Source: an uncultured Bacteroidota bacterium (GTDB taxonomy: Bacteria > Bacteroidota > Bacteroidia > Bacteroidales > VadinHA17). From it: DNA of 50,301 nt. Positions 14,938 to 24,375 of this stretch are shown piece after piece (within the stretch, counting starts at the first letter, position 1; every line of letters begins with the position of its first letter). A program made the position numbers and the translations under genes. A model generated the notes under the pieces. It saw nothing but the letters and a program-made list of their open reading frames with translations, was not told the origin of the DNA and did not search any database. The stretch spans positions 1 through 50,301 of the forward strand of contig CALMJY010000087.1 of the NCBI GenBank assembly GCA_937864815.1, in the 5' to 3' direction.

Positions 14938-15871
14938 ATGTTTATATTGTTATAATCCTCTTGATGGCGAAAAAGACCTTCATAAGAATTGCTCACAGGA
15001 ATTTTTTGGAACTGCAATTCCTCCGTTAGTCCCATATTCAATAGATCAGATGGCTGAACTCGCAAAGGAGGTTGTGGAACGTAGTGTTACCATTCCGGGG
15101 GTGCAGGCAAAATTATCCATGTCTCTTATTAAGGCAACCACTGATAATCCTGATTCAAGGTTAACCGTTGTTGGAGCCCTGGGAGGAAACTACATATTTA
15201 AACCACCATCTGAAAGATTTAAGGAAATGCCACAAAATGAGCACTTAACAATGCGCATTGGAGAGGCGTATAATTTACCTGTTGTACCTTCCAGCCTGAT
15301 TAGACTCGCATCCGGTGAATTGTCATTCATCACAAAACGGGTGGATCGAACTGATAACGGCCGTAAAATTCATATGCTTGATATGTTCCAGATAACAGAA
15401 GCTTTTGATAAGTATAAAAGTTCCCTGGAAAAAGTCGGAAAGGCAATCCATAGTTATTCAGAGAATACTATGCTGGATAAAATCACCTATTTCGAATTGT
15501 CTCTTTTCTGTTTCCTGACAGGAAATAACGATATGCACCTTAAAAATTATTCAATGATTATTGGTGAGTCAGGTTGGGTTCTTGCACCTGCATATGATTT
15601 ATTGAATGTTGCGATAATATTACCTGAAGACATGGAAGAAACAGCCCTTACTTTGGAAGGAAAGAAAAAAAAGCTGTCAAAAGGAAATTTTATCAACCTG
15701 GCAAAAAACCTGGACCTGACTGAAAAACAAACAGATGGCGTTTTTAAAAGATTGATAGAAAACAAGCCAAAAGCTATTAAATGGATTGAAAAATCTTTTT
15801 TATCCGATGGCATGAAACCCAAATATATAGAAGTACTGGAATCCAGATATATGCAACTAAATATCTCATAA
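14927..15871 (+). CDS. hipT: HipT-like serine/threonine kinase toxin (HipA C-terminal domain)
   Basis: 314 aa from the ATG at 14927; the ORF track's GTG at 14903 adds a stretch that overlaps hipS and lacks family similarity. It begins with CLYCYNPLDGEKDLHKNC, a Cys/His cluster common in Bacteroidota stand-alone HipA kinases. The glycine-rich loop is VTIPGVQAKLSMSL, the catalytic Asp is in GNNDMHLKN, and the metal-binding Asp is in APAYDLL. HipT phosphorylates an aminoacyl-tRNA synthetase (TrpS in E. coli O127) to halt translation. The position equivalent to HipA Ser150 appears to be Thr here. The kinase motifs are intact, so the toxin should be active. Confidence 0.87.
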   Translation: MENRCLYCYNPLDGEKDLHKNCSQEFFGTAIPPLVPYSIDQMAELAKEVVERSVTIPGVQAKLSMSLIKATTDNPDSRLTVVGALGGNYIFKPPSERFKEMPQNEHLTMRIGEAYNLPVVPSSLIRLASGELSFITKRVDRTDNGRKIHMLDMFQITEAFDKYKSSLEKVGKAIHSYSENTMLDKITYFELSLFCFLTGNNDMHLKNYSMIIGESGWVLAPAYDLLNVAIILPEDMEETALTLEGKKKKLSKGNFINLAKNLDLTEKQTDGVFKRLIENKPKAIKWIEKSFLSDGMKPKYIEVLESRYMQLNIS

Positions 15872-15982
15872 CAGGAATAACAAGTCCTTTTCACATATTT
15901 ATCTGGAACCTATTAATGATTTTTATATCTTTACCTTAATATACCCGCTGCGTATTTTTATTTGATATTTTTATTCATGATT

Positions 15983-18469
15983 ATGGGAACTGTAACAAAC
16001 CAGGATCTGCAGTTAGCTTTTGATTTTGTTCAATACACAAACCGGAACATTTTTCTCACAGGAAAAGCCGGTACAGGCAAAACCACCTTCCTGCGCGACC
16101 TGAAAAAATTATCCCCCAAAAGAATGGTCGTTGTCGCTCCAACAGGTGTAGCTGCAATTAATGCCGGAGGTGTGACCATCCATTCATTCTTTCAGCTACC
16201 CTTCCATCCATATATCCCGGCTTTCTACCTGCCTGATACCAGTAGTGGTAACAAGGCAGCCCGGGGTGATAAGGAAGGGTATAAAATGAGCCGCGAAAAG
16301 ATCAATATAATCTGGAGCCTGGATCTGCTAATTATTGATGAGATCAGTATGGTAAGGGCTGATACCCTCGACGCTATAGATTCTGCACTCAGAAGATACA
16401 AATCCAGAAACCTGCCGTTTGGAGGAGTACAGTTGCTTATGATAGGCGATCTTCAGCAACTTGCTCCGGTTGTAAAAGAGGATGACAGGGAGATAATGGA
16501 TAAATACTACGATTCTTTTTTCTTCTTCGGAAGCAGGGCACTTCAAAGTACAGATTACATCACTATCGAGTTGAAGCATATATACAGGCAGGAAGATCAG
16601 TCCTTTATTGAGTTGCTTAATAAAATCCGTGATAATAATGTGGATCAGCTTGTACTGTCAGAACTTAACAAAAGATATATTCCTGACTTTGATCCCGATT
16701 CCGGAGGAGGATATATCACTCTTACAACACACAATAACCAGGCACGGGCACTAAACGACTCAAAGCTTCAGAAGCTTCCGGGCAGGACTCATTCATTCTC
16801 AGCGGTTATAAAGGATGAATTTCCTGAAATGTCATACCCAAACGACAGCGAACTGATCCTTAAGAAAGGCGCCCAGGTTATGTTCGTTAAGAATGACATG
16901 TCGGGCGAAAAGCTATTCTTTAACGGGAAAATAGGTAAGGTGGAATCTTTTGAGGAAAATGCAATTATTGTAAAATGTCCTGAAGATGAATTATCTATAA
17001 GTGTTGAAATGGCGGAATGGCAGAATATGAAATATACTCTCGATGATGAAACAAAGGAGATTGAAGAGACTGTGATCGGAACCTTTACCCAGTATCCTCT
17101 CAAACTGGCATGGGCAATAACTATTCATAAAAGCCAGGGGCTTACCTTCGACAGGGCTGTAATTGATGCCAGCTCAGCATTTGCTCACGGACAGGTATAT
17201 GTGGCTCTCAGCCGGTGCCGCTCACTGAGTGGTCTTGTTCTCAGCAGCCGGATAATTCAGCGCAGCATAATTGATAACCCTGATATATCAGACTTTATTA
17301 ACGATTCAGTAAAGAATCAACCCGGACAGATTCAGCTTGCAGAGTCAAAAAGAGCATACCAGCAGCAGTTGCTTTCAGAGCTTTTCGACTTTACCGATAT
17401 AATTCACAAACTAAGTTACTGCCAGAAAGTTGTAAATGAGCACTCCGGCAGCATTCTGGGAAATCCTTTGGAAATGCTTGAAAAAACCAATACGGGTATG
17501 AAGGCAGATGTTATTGAGGTATCAGGGAAATTCAGGCTTCAGATCAGTGAACTCTTAAATATTGAGGCTGATCCGGAATTAAATATACCGCTGCAGGAAA
17601 GGGTAAAAAAAGCAGCTGTATACTTTTCAGATAAACTTAATGACGTGATGAAAGAAATGCTTGCCGGTTATACTGTGGAAACCGATAATAAAACTACACG
17701 GAAAGCAGTTAATGAGGCTTTTGAGAGAGCAAGAAAGGATTGCCTGGCAAAGATGGAATGTCTCAATTCCGTCAGATCTGGTTTTCAGATTGGCAAATAT
17801 CTCGACGCCAGGTCAAAATCGCTTGTTGAGATTCCCTTGGTAAAACTTCATTCAGCAAAGCCGGCTGATGATAAATCTGATGTAATTATTCATCCGGATC
17901 TATTCCATACTCTGAAGGATTGGCGCAATAATAAAGCACATGAACTGAAAATCCCGCATTTCCAGATCTTGCATCAGAAAACACTTCTCGATTTATCAAA
18001 CTTTCTGCCTCAGTCATTTTCTGAGCTGAAAAGAATTAAGGGCATTGGAAAGAAAAAAGCTCAGATGTGGGGAGAGGATCTTCTGGAGCTGATCGTCTCA
18101 TATTGCAAAATGGAAAATATAGACATGACTGCAGCCCAATATATTGAACAGGAGGCAATTAGAAAGAAGAAAGCGGACACGAAAAGAATCAGTCTGAATC
18201 TCTTTAGAGAGGGCAGATCAGTTTTTCAGATAGCGGAGGAAAGAAATCTGAGCTTAAGCACTATAGAAGGTCACCTGTCACATTATGTAGGTACAGGTGA
18301 AATCCCCGTTACGGAATTTGTTCCAGAGGAAATGATTAACCTTATTGCAGGCTATCTCAACGCGACTGATGATCTCAGATTGGGCCCCGTTAAGGAAGCT
18401 CTGGGCGATAAGGTGTCATGGAGCGATATAAAGTTTGTGAGAAATCACCTTAGGTTTCTCGGAAAATAA
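15983..18469 (+). CDS. PIF1-like helicase with HRDC and C-terminal helix-turn-helix domain
   Basis: About 828 aa from the ATG at 15983 (ATG 15977 is also possible); the TTG at 15962 used by the track adds a hydrophobic tail without support. Domains in order: superfamily 1B helicase core with Walker A LTGKAGTGKTT, motif II IIDEISMV, an arginine-finger/motif III region GDLQQLAPV and the UvrD_C_2-like ITIHKSQGLTFD...QVYVALSRC; then HRDC (ILHQKTLLDLSNFLPQSFSELKRIKGIGKKKAQMWG); then a C-terminal HTH_40-like domain (FREGRSVFQIAEERNLSLSTIEGHL). It probably unwinds DNA structures during replication or repair. This domain set is widespread in Bacteroidota, suggesting the accessory region ends just before it. 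Confidence 0.88.
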   Translation: MGTVTNQDLQLAFDFVQYTNRNIFLTGKAGTGKTTFLRDLKKLSPKRMVVVAPTGVAAINAGGVTIHSFFQLPFHPYIPAFYLPDTSSGNKAARGDKEGYKMSREKINIIWSLDLLIIDEISMVRADTLDAIDSALRRYKSRNLPFGGVQLLMIGDLQQLAPVVKEDDREIMDKYYDSFFFFGSRALQSTDYITIELKHIYRQEDQSFIELLNKIRDNNVDQLVLSELNKRYIPDFDPDSGGGYITLTTHNNQARALNDSKLQKLPGRTHSFSAVIKDEFPEMSYPNDSELILKKGAQVMFVKNDMSGEKLFFNGKIGKVESFEENAIIVKCPEDELSISVEMAEWQNMKYTLDDETKEIEETVIGTFTQYPLKLAWAITIHKSQGLTFDRAVIDASSAFAHGQVYVALSRCRSLSGLVLSSRIIQRSIIDNPDISDFINDSVKNQPGQIQLAESKRAYQQQLLSELFDFTDIIHKLSYCQKVVNEHSGSILGNPLEMLEKTNTGMKADVIEVSGKFRLQISELLNIEADPELNIPLQERVKKAAVYFSDKLNDVMKEMLAGYTVETDNKTTRKAVNEAFERARKDCLAKMECLNSVRSGFQIGKYLDARSKSLVEIPLVKLHSAKPADDKSDVIIHPDLFHTLKDWRNNKAHELKIPHFQILHQKTLLDLSNFLPQSFSELKRIKGIGKKKAQMWGEDLLELIVSYCKMENIDMTAAQYIEQEAIRKKKADTKRISLNLFREGRSVFQIAEERNLSLSTIEGHLSHYVGTGEIPVTEFVPEEMINLIAGYLNATDDLRLGPVKEALGDKVSWSDIKFVRNHLRFLGK

Positions 18470-18566
18470 AAACTATGACCCTAAAAATTTTACAGTGTCA
18501 AAGATACCACCAACAGATCAGAATACTGATCCACATATTTTTGTGCCACTGCTGTATAATACTTCC

Positions 18567-18794
18567 TCAGTGTGCATTCTCATCCTCAATATAATAGAAT
18601 ACATCCCCTATAGGTGTTCCGAAAGCCCTCGCTATCCTGAAAGCAAGCTCAAGTGTTGGTGAATACTTACCCTGCTCAATTGCTACAATAGTCTGTCGTG
18701 ATACACCAGTTTTATCTGCAAGTTCCTGCTGGGTCATTTCCCCTGCATGAAACCTCAAAACACGTATCTTATTCCCTATGTTGCACTTTGCCAT
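18567..18794 (-). CDS. XRE-family transcriptional regulator
   Basis: 75 aa, almost entirely one helix-turn-helix domain (MTQQELADKTGVSRQTIVAIEQGKYSPTLELAFRIARAF), of the short YozG/YgzD type with the tail GDVFYYIEDE. It follows the membrane protein gene by one base and is surely co-transcribed with it. It likely represses its own operon through the TTTTACAT sites at 19299-19327. Confidence 0.9.
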   Translation of the reverse strand: MAKCNIGNKIRVLRFHAGEMTQQELADKTGVSRQTIVAIEQGKYSPTLELAFRIARAFGTPIGDVFYYIEDENAH

Positions 18795-18795
18795 T

Positions 18796-19242
18796 TCAGA
18801 CTCCTTTCCTGTAATACCATATTTTCACGGAAGAGGATATCAGATCTGAAAGAAACCCTGAAAATATCAGTGTGACAAACATAACCCATAGCTCCATACC
18901 CAGGGCAACAGCTCCCATTGCCGACATAAATCCTATTATAAAAACCCAGTAGGAGGCCCTTAATGACTTAAGCTCTATCAGCTGATCCCGTTCATCTTCC
19001 CGGTCAGTCAAATCTTCATTTGTCACAATCTTGTTTATGATCGCAAATACAATGTGGACTACGATCTGTGTGATAATTGCCACAGGTATAAGTACAATAA
19101 ATGACCTTCCCCAGAATCTCAGATCATTGATGATTTCAGGATTGCTCTCAATGTACCTGTTATATACATGGAGAGAATAAAAAACAATTACTACCAGGCT
19201 GGCAAACAATGAAACCAGTACCTGCTTCTCTTTCTGTCCCAT
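18796..19242 (-). CDS. Four-helix membrane protein paired with XRE regulator (DUF2178-like)
   Basis: 148 aa with four hydrophobic segments (about residues 8-25, 46-70, 98-115 and 120-138) and a charged central loop EDLTDREDERDQLIELKS. This layout, a small membrane protein with a DERD-type loop immediately followed by a short XRE regulator, recurs in many bacteria and archaea, but the biochemical role is unknown. Possible roles are membrane-stress sensing or holding the regulator at the membrane. Confidence 0.75.
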   Translation of the reverse strand: MGQKEKQVLVSLFASLVVIVFYSLHVYNRYIESNPEIINDLRFWGRSFIVLIPVAIITQIVVHIVFAIINKIVTNEDLTDREDERDQLIELKSLRASYWVFIIGFMSAMGAVALGMELWVMFVTLIFSGFLSDLISSSVKIWYYRKGV

Positions 19243-19284
19243 TTTTATCTCTTTAAATTAATAATAAGTATGCTTTAATTGACA

Positions 19285-19327
19285 CAAAGATAATTATATT
19301 TTACATAATGACAAATATTTTTTACAT
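19285..19327 (-). promoter_or_regulatory. Promoter and direct-repeat operator of membrane-protein/XRE operon
   Basis: On the minus strand TTTG (19312-19315), a 19-nt spacer and TATCTTTG (19285-19292) match the Bacteroidota promoter exactly. TTTTACAT is repeated at 19299-19306 and 19320-19327, 21 bp apart (two helical turns), flanking the -33 element, and fits binding of the XRE repressor. Confidence 0.7.
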
Positions 19328-19412
19328 TTTTTAATAATTTTTTCTGCCGGCAACAAATTATGCCTGTTAAATTGTCTGCTGCGTCATGGAAAATGGCGGT
19401 GGAAAAATCCTT

Positions 19413-19871
19413 TCAGATCAGAATAGTGGATTCCTTTAATGTATTGCCTTTGCTGTCAATACCATGAGTCTTAAATGCAATATTGAAATCTACTTTCCGT
19501 AGCTTAACAGTCAAAACTTCAATAATATCTTTAAGTTCATCACTAATACCTTGCTCAAAATCCTCAATTTCAAAATATATGTGAATATAAAGTACGGCTC
19601 CTTTTAGCTTAATATTACCTAAGACCATAATAAGCTTTATAATCCATACAAGTGAAGATGAGTTATAATATTCAAGCCTTAAATGAAGGTTAGTAGTAAT
19701 ACAGGGTGATTTTACATAAATATTAACCCAGTCCAGCAAAGGTTCATAAACTTTTACAACATTTTCAGGTATTGATCTTCCCTCCAAAATCAGTTCACCG
19801 GTAAGATTTGTAAATTCAATCTTTGGTGTTTTTCTGGTACCTTCTATATACAGACCTTTTAATTCGCTCAT
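19413..19871 (-). CDS. SiaC-family regulatory phosphoprotein (DUF1987)
   Basis: 152 aa from the ATG at 19871; the track's start adds 14 hydrophobic residues that do not belong to the family. YIEGTRKTPKIEF, GRSIPENVVKVYEPLLDWVN and HLRLEYYNSSSLVWI match SiaC/DUF1987 proteins. In Pseudomonas, SiaC is switched by phosphorylation at a Thr in the equivalent of the YxNTSS segment and controls a diguanylate cyclase; here that position reads NSS. No SiaA phosphatase, SiaB kinase or GGDEF partner is in this window. It lies divergent from the RND exporter. Confidence 0.82.
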   Translation of the reverse strand: MSELKGLYIEGTRKTPKIEFTNLTGELILEGRSIPENVVKVYEPLLDWVNIYVKSPCITTNLHLRLEYYNSSSLVWIIKLIMVLGNIKLKGAVLYIHIYFEIEDFEQGISDELKDIIEVLTVKLRKVDFNIAFKTHGIDSKGNTLKESTILI

Positions 19872-19999
19872 AAATGAAAAAACATCAAACAGCAGAAATG
19901 CCAACTCGTACAAAAGTACTATTCCGGGCCAATCCAGGGAAAGAAATTAATTAACACAGACATATAACTTGTCAACACAATTCATTCAGCAAATTCCTT

Positions 20000-20030
20000 T
20001 TTGCAGGCTGGTTAAAAAGGTATACTTTTG
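20000..20030 (+). promoter_or_regulatory. Promoter of RND exporter operon
   Basis: TTTG (20000-20003), a 19-nt spacer and TACTTTTG (20023-20030) are an exact Bacteroidota promoter match. The expected transcription start is about 25 nt before the ATG at 20060. Confidence 0.72.
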
Positions 20031-20059
20031 CATCCACGCATTAACCGGCGTCAACTGAA

Positions 20060-22345
20060 ATGGAAAAGTTCTTCAGCAGAATTATAAAGATTAAATGGGT
20101 TATCATACTTCTTGTGATTGCCATAACTGTTTTTCTGGGTCTGCAGATACCATCAATAAGGATTAACTCCGATGTAATAAGCTCACTCCCTGAAAGCGAT
20201 AAGGATGCTGCTCTAATAAAGAAGATCGGATCAAAGTTCGGAGGAAATAAGACAGGGATGATCATTCTTGAAACTGAAAACATCTTCACTGCAGAGATCC
20301 TTGGTCACATAAGGCAGATAACTGATACTCTGACAGAAACTGAAAACATCTCTTCAGTTTTAAGTATTACAAATGCTGTTGAAATCAGGTCTGAGGAAGA
20401 CGGCATTGAAATAAGGAAGCTGGTTGATGAAGAAACTATACCGGTATCACAGCAAGAACTGGACCTGCTTAAAGAGCGTGTTCTGGCAAATGAAAATTAC
20501 AAAGGGAGCATCGTTTCAGAGGACGGAACAACCGCTATTATTATTTTTTCCATTGCAGATGACGTAAATATGCAGACTGCAGCCAGGATAGCACAGGAAA
20601 AAATTGAAGCTCTTAACATCCCTGAAAAAATATACTTTGCCGGATCGCCAATGCTTATTACTGCAATTGCTCAACTTATAGCATCAGATCTCACAAGACT
20701 TTTCCCGGTTGCATTCATCCTTATTATCCTTGTACTCTATTTTGGATTCCGTTCATTCAGAGGGGTCATTCTACCCTTGCTGACTGCAGTTATCTCAATA
20801 GTATGGGTTATTGGCATTATGTCGCTGACCGGTTCTGAAATGACAATGATCTCAAACAACATACCCATTGTACTTCTCGCTATCAGCACTGCATATTCAA
20901 TACACGTCATTAACAGAATTGACCAGATAAGGGAGAACCTCAACAGGGCAATTGTAATTGCACTTTCTTATGTGGCAATTCCGGTAATACTTGCGGCTCT
21001 GACTACAATCGGTGGATTTTTATCATTTATTTTCGGATCCTATCTTCTGATGATCCGGGATTTCGGAATTTATACAGGACTCGGAACCTTCATTGCCCTT
21101 CTGTTGTCAATTTTTTTTATACCCGCTCTGATTTCTGCCCTTGTGTGGGAAAACAAAAAAACAACTGTTCAAAAATCTGGTTCAGAAACTACCTTCTTCT
21201 CCAGGTACTTTCATCTTCCTCTTCATAAACTGCTGTTCAATCACCCGAAGCGGATACTTACTTCATGGATTGTCTTAACAATAGTCAGCATCGGAGGCAT
21301 GTTTCTTATAAAGAGAAATGTAGATATAAGAAATTACTTCAGGAAAGATAATCCGACAAGAATTGCAGAGGAAATCATGACAGAAAGATTCGGCGGGTCA
21401 AAACCTGTCTTTGTACTTTTCAGAGGTGATATCCAAAGTCCTGATATACTGAATAAAATGCTCGAAACAGAAGAGCATATGAAAAAGAATCCCGGAATTG
21501 TGAAAACACAATCGGTTGCCGGCCTGATAACGGAAATAAGCGGGGCACTGGGTCAGGAGCGTAAAATCCCTGATGATAAAGAAATGGTTGGCCAGCTTTG
21601 GTTTTTACTTGAGGGAAATGAATCGTTGAAGAGTCTTGTATCCGAGGAACTCGATGAAGCAGTTATCATTTCCTGGTTCCTGTCTCCGGAAAATAAAGAG
21701 AGGATTGAGTTCGAAGAATATATGAATGATTATATAAAAAAGACTTCAACACCTGAATGTACCATTGAAATAACCGGTATGCCTTTTATAGAGGTTGCAA
21801 TGGACAGAAGCCTTATCACAGGACAGGCAGGAAGCCTTATCATTGCAGTCATATTCGTAATTTTTATAGTAAGTATAATACTGCGATCGTTTTATGCAGG
21901 TGTATTTGCAGCAATACCAATAATATCTACAATTCTTATCCTCTTCGGAGTTATGGGATTTGCAGGCATACCTCTCAATATAGCAACAGTTCTTGTAGCC
22001 AGCATTTCAATGGGTACAGGTATCGATTATTCGATACATGTAATATCTCATTTCAACATTCATCTTAAGGAAGGTGCATCAATATCTGATGCACTTGACG
22101 AGACTGTAGCCGTAAGCGGGAAAGCTATTCTTATTAATGTGATCTCCGTTTCAGCAGGGTTTCTTGTACTGCTGTTTTCAGAAATGGTACCTCTTCAGTA
22201 TTTTGGTGTTCTTATTACTCTGAGTATGATAGGATCTGGTCTGAGCGCTCTCACACTTCTTCCTGTAATACTTATACTTGCACACAGGAATGATAACAAA
22301 AAAATCAAATACAGCGAACAAAACTCCACTGAAAGAGTTTCTTAG
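20060..22345 (+). CDS. RND/MMPL-family exporter
   Basis: 761 aa inner-membrane transporter built as two homologous halves. TM1 (about 12-31) is followed by a large periplasmic domain (~32-205), five helices to ~365, TM7 (~400-420), a second periplasmic domain, then five more helices to ~745. SISMGTGIDYSIHVISHF in the second half and LAISTAYSIHVINRID in the first are the paired TM4/TM10-type segments of the family. There is no membrane-fusion protein or outer-membrane channel nearby, so it belongs to the stand-alone MMPL/sterol-sensing-like group that moves lipids. The LolA-like protein 15 nt downstream supports a lipid or lipoprotein role. Confidence 0.88.
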   Translation: MEKFFSRIIKIKWVIILLVIAITVFLGLQIPSIRINSDVISSLPESDKDAALIKKIGSKFGGNKTGMIILETENIFTAEILGHIRQITDTLTETENISSVLSITNAVEIRSEEDGIEIRKLVDEETIPVSQQELDLLKERVLANENYKGSIVSEDGTTAIIIFSIADDVNMQTAARIAQEKIEALNIPEKIYFAGSPMLITAIAQLIASDLTRLFPVAFILIILVLYFGFRSFRGVILPLLTAVISIVWVIGIMSLTGSEMTMISNNIPIVLLAISTAYSIHVINRIDQIRENLNRAIVIALSYVAIPVILAALTTIGGFLSFIFGSYLLMIRDFGIYTGLGTFIALLLSIFFIPALISALVWENKKTTVQKSGSETTFFSRYFHLPLHKLLFNHPKRILTSWIVLTIVSIGGMFLIKRNVDIRNYFRKDNPTRIAEEIMTERFGGSKPVFVLFRGDIQSPDILNKMLETEEHMKKNPGIVKTQSVAGLITEISGALGQERKIPDDKEMVGQLWFLLEGNESLKSLVSEELDEAVIISWFLSPENKERIEFEEYMNDYIKKTSTPECTIEITGMPFIEVAMDRSLITGQAGSLIIAVIFVIFIVSIILRSFYAGVFAAIPIISTILILFGVMGFAGIPLNIATVLVASISMGTGIDYSIHVISHFNIHLKEGASISDALDETVAVSGKAILINVISVSAGFLVLLFSEMVPLQYFGVLITLSMIGSGLSALTLLPVILILAHRNDNKKIKYSEQNSTERVS

Positions 22346-22360
22346 TTAAGATGTAATTAA

Positions 22361-23119
22361 ATGAAAAATAACAGAATTCTGATCAGCATAATACTAATCC
22401 TGACCTATATTGGAATTAAAGATTCAGCAGCACAGGATGCAGCTGCAATCCTTGAGAAAATGGACTATATAACAATTGCTCCCAAAGATAAGACAGGAAA
22501 TGTGAAAATCATTCTCATAGACAAGACAGGGAAGGAAAAAATACGTGAAGCGCAAATGCTCCAGAAAGGTCCGCACAATAAACTGTATCGTTATACAAAG
22601 CCTGAATCGCAGGCGGGAATTGCAACTCTCACACTGCCTGATAATGTTATGTGGCTTTATTTGCCTGCTCTTGGTAAACCAAAAAGGATCTCAATGCTTA
22701 CCAAGGACACCTCCTTCAATAACACTGATTTCTCTTACGAGGATATGGCCACAACCCCATATGCTGACAGGTTCACTCCTGAACTTTTAGAATCAACAGG
22801 AGAATATTATCTGTTGAACCTCATTCCCAAATCAGGGAAGTCGAACTATTCAAAGATCATCGCAGAGATAAATAAGGAACATGGATATGTTGAAACAATG
22901 GATATCTATGATCTGAAGGGAAAGAAATTCAAGGAGGCTGTTTACAAATATGAAAAGGTTGGTAAATACTGGAATGCAACAGAAGTGCTTATGAAAGACC
23001 TGGATAAAAACCACAGTACCAGAATCCTTGTAACCGATGTTAAGTTTGATCAGGGACTTTCAGATGAAATTTTCATGGTAGAGAACCTGAAACCGGCAGA
23101 AAAAAAGAAAACAAATTAA
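22361..23119 (+). CDS. Periplasmic outer-membrane lipoprotein-sorting-like protein (LolA-like fold)
   Basis: 252 aa with signal peptide (ending DSAAQ). The body matches the LolA-like outer-membrane lipoprotein-sorting family (PF17131-type): NVKIILIDKTGKEKIREAQML, NVMWLYLPALGKPKRI, FSYEDMA and VLVTDVKFDQGLSDEIFMVENL. Proteins of this family are repeatedly encoded next to RND/MMPL exporters and probably carry a lipid released by the exporter. It is separated from the RND gene by 15 nt and followed by a strong terminator, so these two genes form the complete operon. Confidence 0.88.
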   Translation: MKNNRILISIILILTYIGIKDSAAQDAAAILEKMDYITIAPKDKTGNVKIILIDKTGKEKIREAQMLQKGPHNKLYRYTKPESQAGIATLTLPDNVMWLYLPALGKPKRISMLTKDTSFNNTDFSYEDMATTPYADRFTPELLESTGEYYLLNLIPKSGKSNYSKIIAEINKEHGYVETMDIYDLKGKKFKEAVYKYEKVGKYWNATEVLMKDLDKNHSTRILVTDVKFDQGLSDEIFMVENLKPAEKKKTN

Positions 23120-23125
23120 CTGATA

Positions 23126-23157
23126 AACCACTTTGCATAACCAAAGTGGTTTTTTTA
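23126..23157 (+). terminator. Rho-independent terminator of RND operon
   Basis: AACCACTTTG and CAAAGTGGTT form a perfect 10-bp stem around CATAAC, followed by a T run. It lies 7 nt after the LolA-like gene's stop. Confidence 0.9.
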
Positions 23158-23190
23158 TATCTTCCCGTTTCAAATAATATCTGATCAGAA

Positions 23191-24375
23191 ATGGGAACCG
23201 GCACTCGTATTTTTTCAATTGACATTATGAGGGGTTTCAACCTTGTCCTCATGCTTTTTGTAAACGATTTGTTCGTACCCGGAGTTCCGGCCTGGCTTGG
23301 CCATGTGAAAGCCGATGTAGATGGAATGGGGCTTGCCGACTGGGTCTTTCCCGGATTCATGTTTATGGTGGGGATGTCGATACCATACTCTGTCGGGAAC
23401 AGGATCTCAAAGGGTGATGATAAAATTGCACTGCTCAAACACATTTTTATCAGGACTTTGAGCCTGCTTATAATCGGAGTACTTATGTCAAACTCACGTG
23501 GTGTCAATGCTGAATACACAGGTATAACCAAAAGCCTTTGGTCTTTCATAATGTACACGGGAGTATTCCTTGTATGGAATAATTATGATGAGACAAAAAG
23601 GAACAAGTACCTGATATGGGGATTGCGTATACTGGGTGTTCTGCTGATTATCCCCATGGTTATTATATTCAGAGGCCCAGAAGACAGGATATTCAGGTTC
23701 AACTCATGGGGAATTCTCGGAACCATAGGATGGGGTTACTTTGTAGCAGCACTGGTTTATATGTGGTTCCGCGATAATATTTCAAAGACATCGGTTTTTG
23801 TGATATTATTTCTTGTTGTTAATATGCTCTCAAAGCTTCATATACTGGATTTTCTCAGCCCGCTGAAACCTGTCTTTGGCATAATAATTAATGGTAATGC
23901 TCCATTCATCGTCCTTTCAGGGATGTTTATAACCATTATGCTTAAGAATCATGCAAAGGAGAATGCCGGAAAGACTATGCTTATCATAGCTGCTTTGGGT
24001 ATCATAAGCATTGCTGCAGGTTTTATTCTGAGGCCATGGTTCATAATATCAAAAATTCAGTCGACACCTACCTGGGCGTTGATTTGTAACGGAATCTGCA
24101 TGGTTATGTTTGCTGTTCTGTTCTGGATAATAGATTACAGGAAGAACATAAACTGGGGAAGCTTTTTAAGACCAGCCGGTGCAAATTCACTTACTGTTTA
24201 CCTGGTTCCCGATATGTTTTATTATATCATCTGGCAATTCAGCCTGCCATTTCTCTTTTACAAGGTGCCTGATAACCAGATTCTGGCCGTTATGGGATCT
24301 GTTGTATGGGCAGTTATTATGGGAGTTGGCTTGCCGGTGCTGCTCGAAAAAATAAATTTCAGGCTGAAACTTTGA
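23191..24375 (+). CDS. DUF5009/HGSNAT-like membrane acyltransferase, copy 1
   Basis: 394 aa polytopic membrane protein with about ten helices. The N-terminus RIFSIDIMRGFNLVLMLFVND...PAWLGHVKADVDGMGLADWVFPGFMFMVGMSIP is the signature of COG4299/DUF5009 proteins, relatives of lysosomal heparan-alpha-glucosaminide N-acetyltransferase, which moves an acetyl group from cytosolic acetyl-CoA to amino sugars across the membrane. The conserved GH and ADW segments are present. It likely acetylates a periplasmic glycan or imported sugar. A paralogue lies on the far side of the giant surface protein. Conserved segments and length are nearly identical between the two. Confidence 0.87.
   Translation: MGTGTRIFSIDIMRGFNLVLMLFVNDLFVPGVPAWLGHVKADVDGMGLADWVFPGFMFMVGMSIPYSVGNRISKGDDKIALLKHIFIRTLSLLIIGVLMSNSRGVNAEYTGITKSLWSFIMYTGVFLVWNNYDETKRNKYLIWGLRILGVLLIIPMVIIFRGPEDRIFRFNSWGILGTIGWGYFVAALVYMWFRDNISKTSVFVILFLVVNMLSKLHILDFLSPLKPVFGIIINGNAPFIVLSGMFITIMLKNHAKENAGKTMLIIAALGIISIAAGFILRPWFIISKIQSTPTWALICNGICMVMFAVLFWIIDYRKNINWGSFLRPAGANSLTVYLVPDMFYYIIWQFSLPFLFYKVPDNQILAVMGSVVWAVIMGVGLPVLLEKINFRLKL

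Noticed and set aside
14602-15871. Frameshifted hipA pseudogene
   Set aside because: The break falls exactly at the subdomain boundary, each part has its own start and intact motifs, and the layout matches known HipBST systems.
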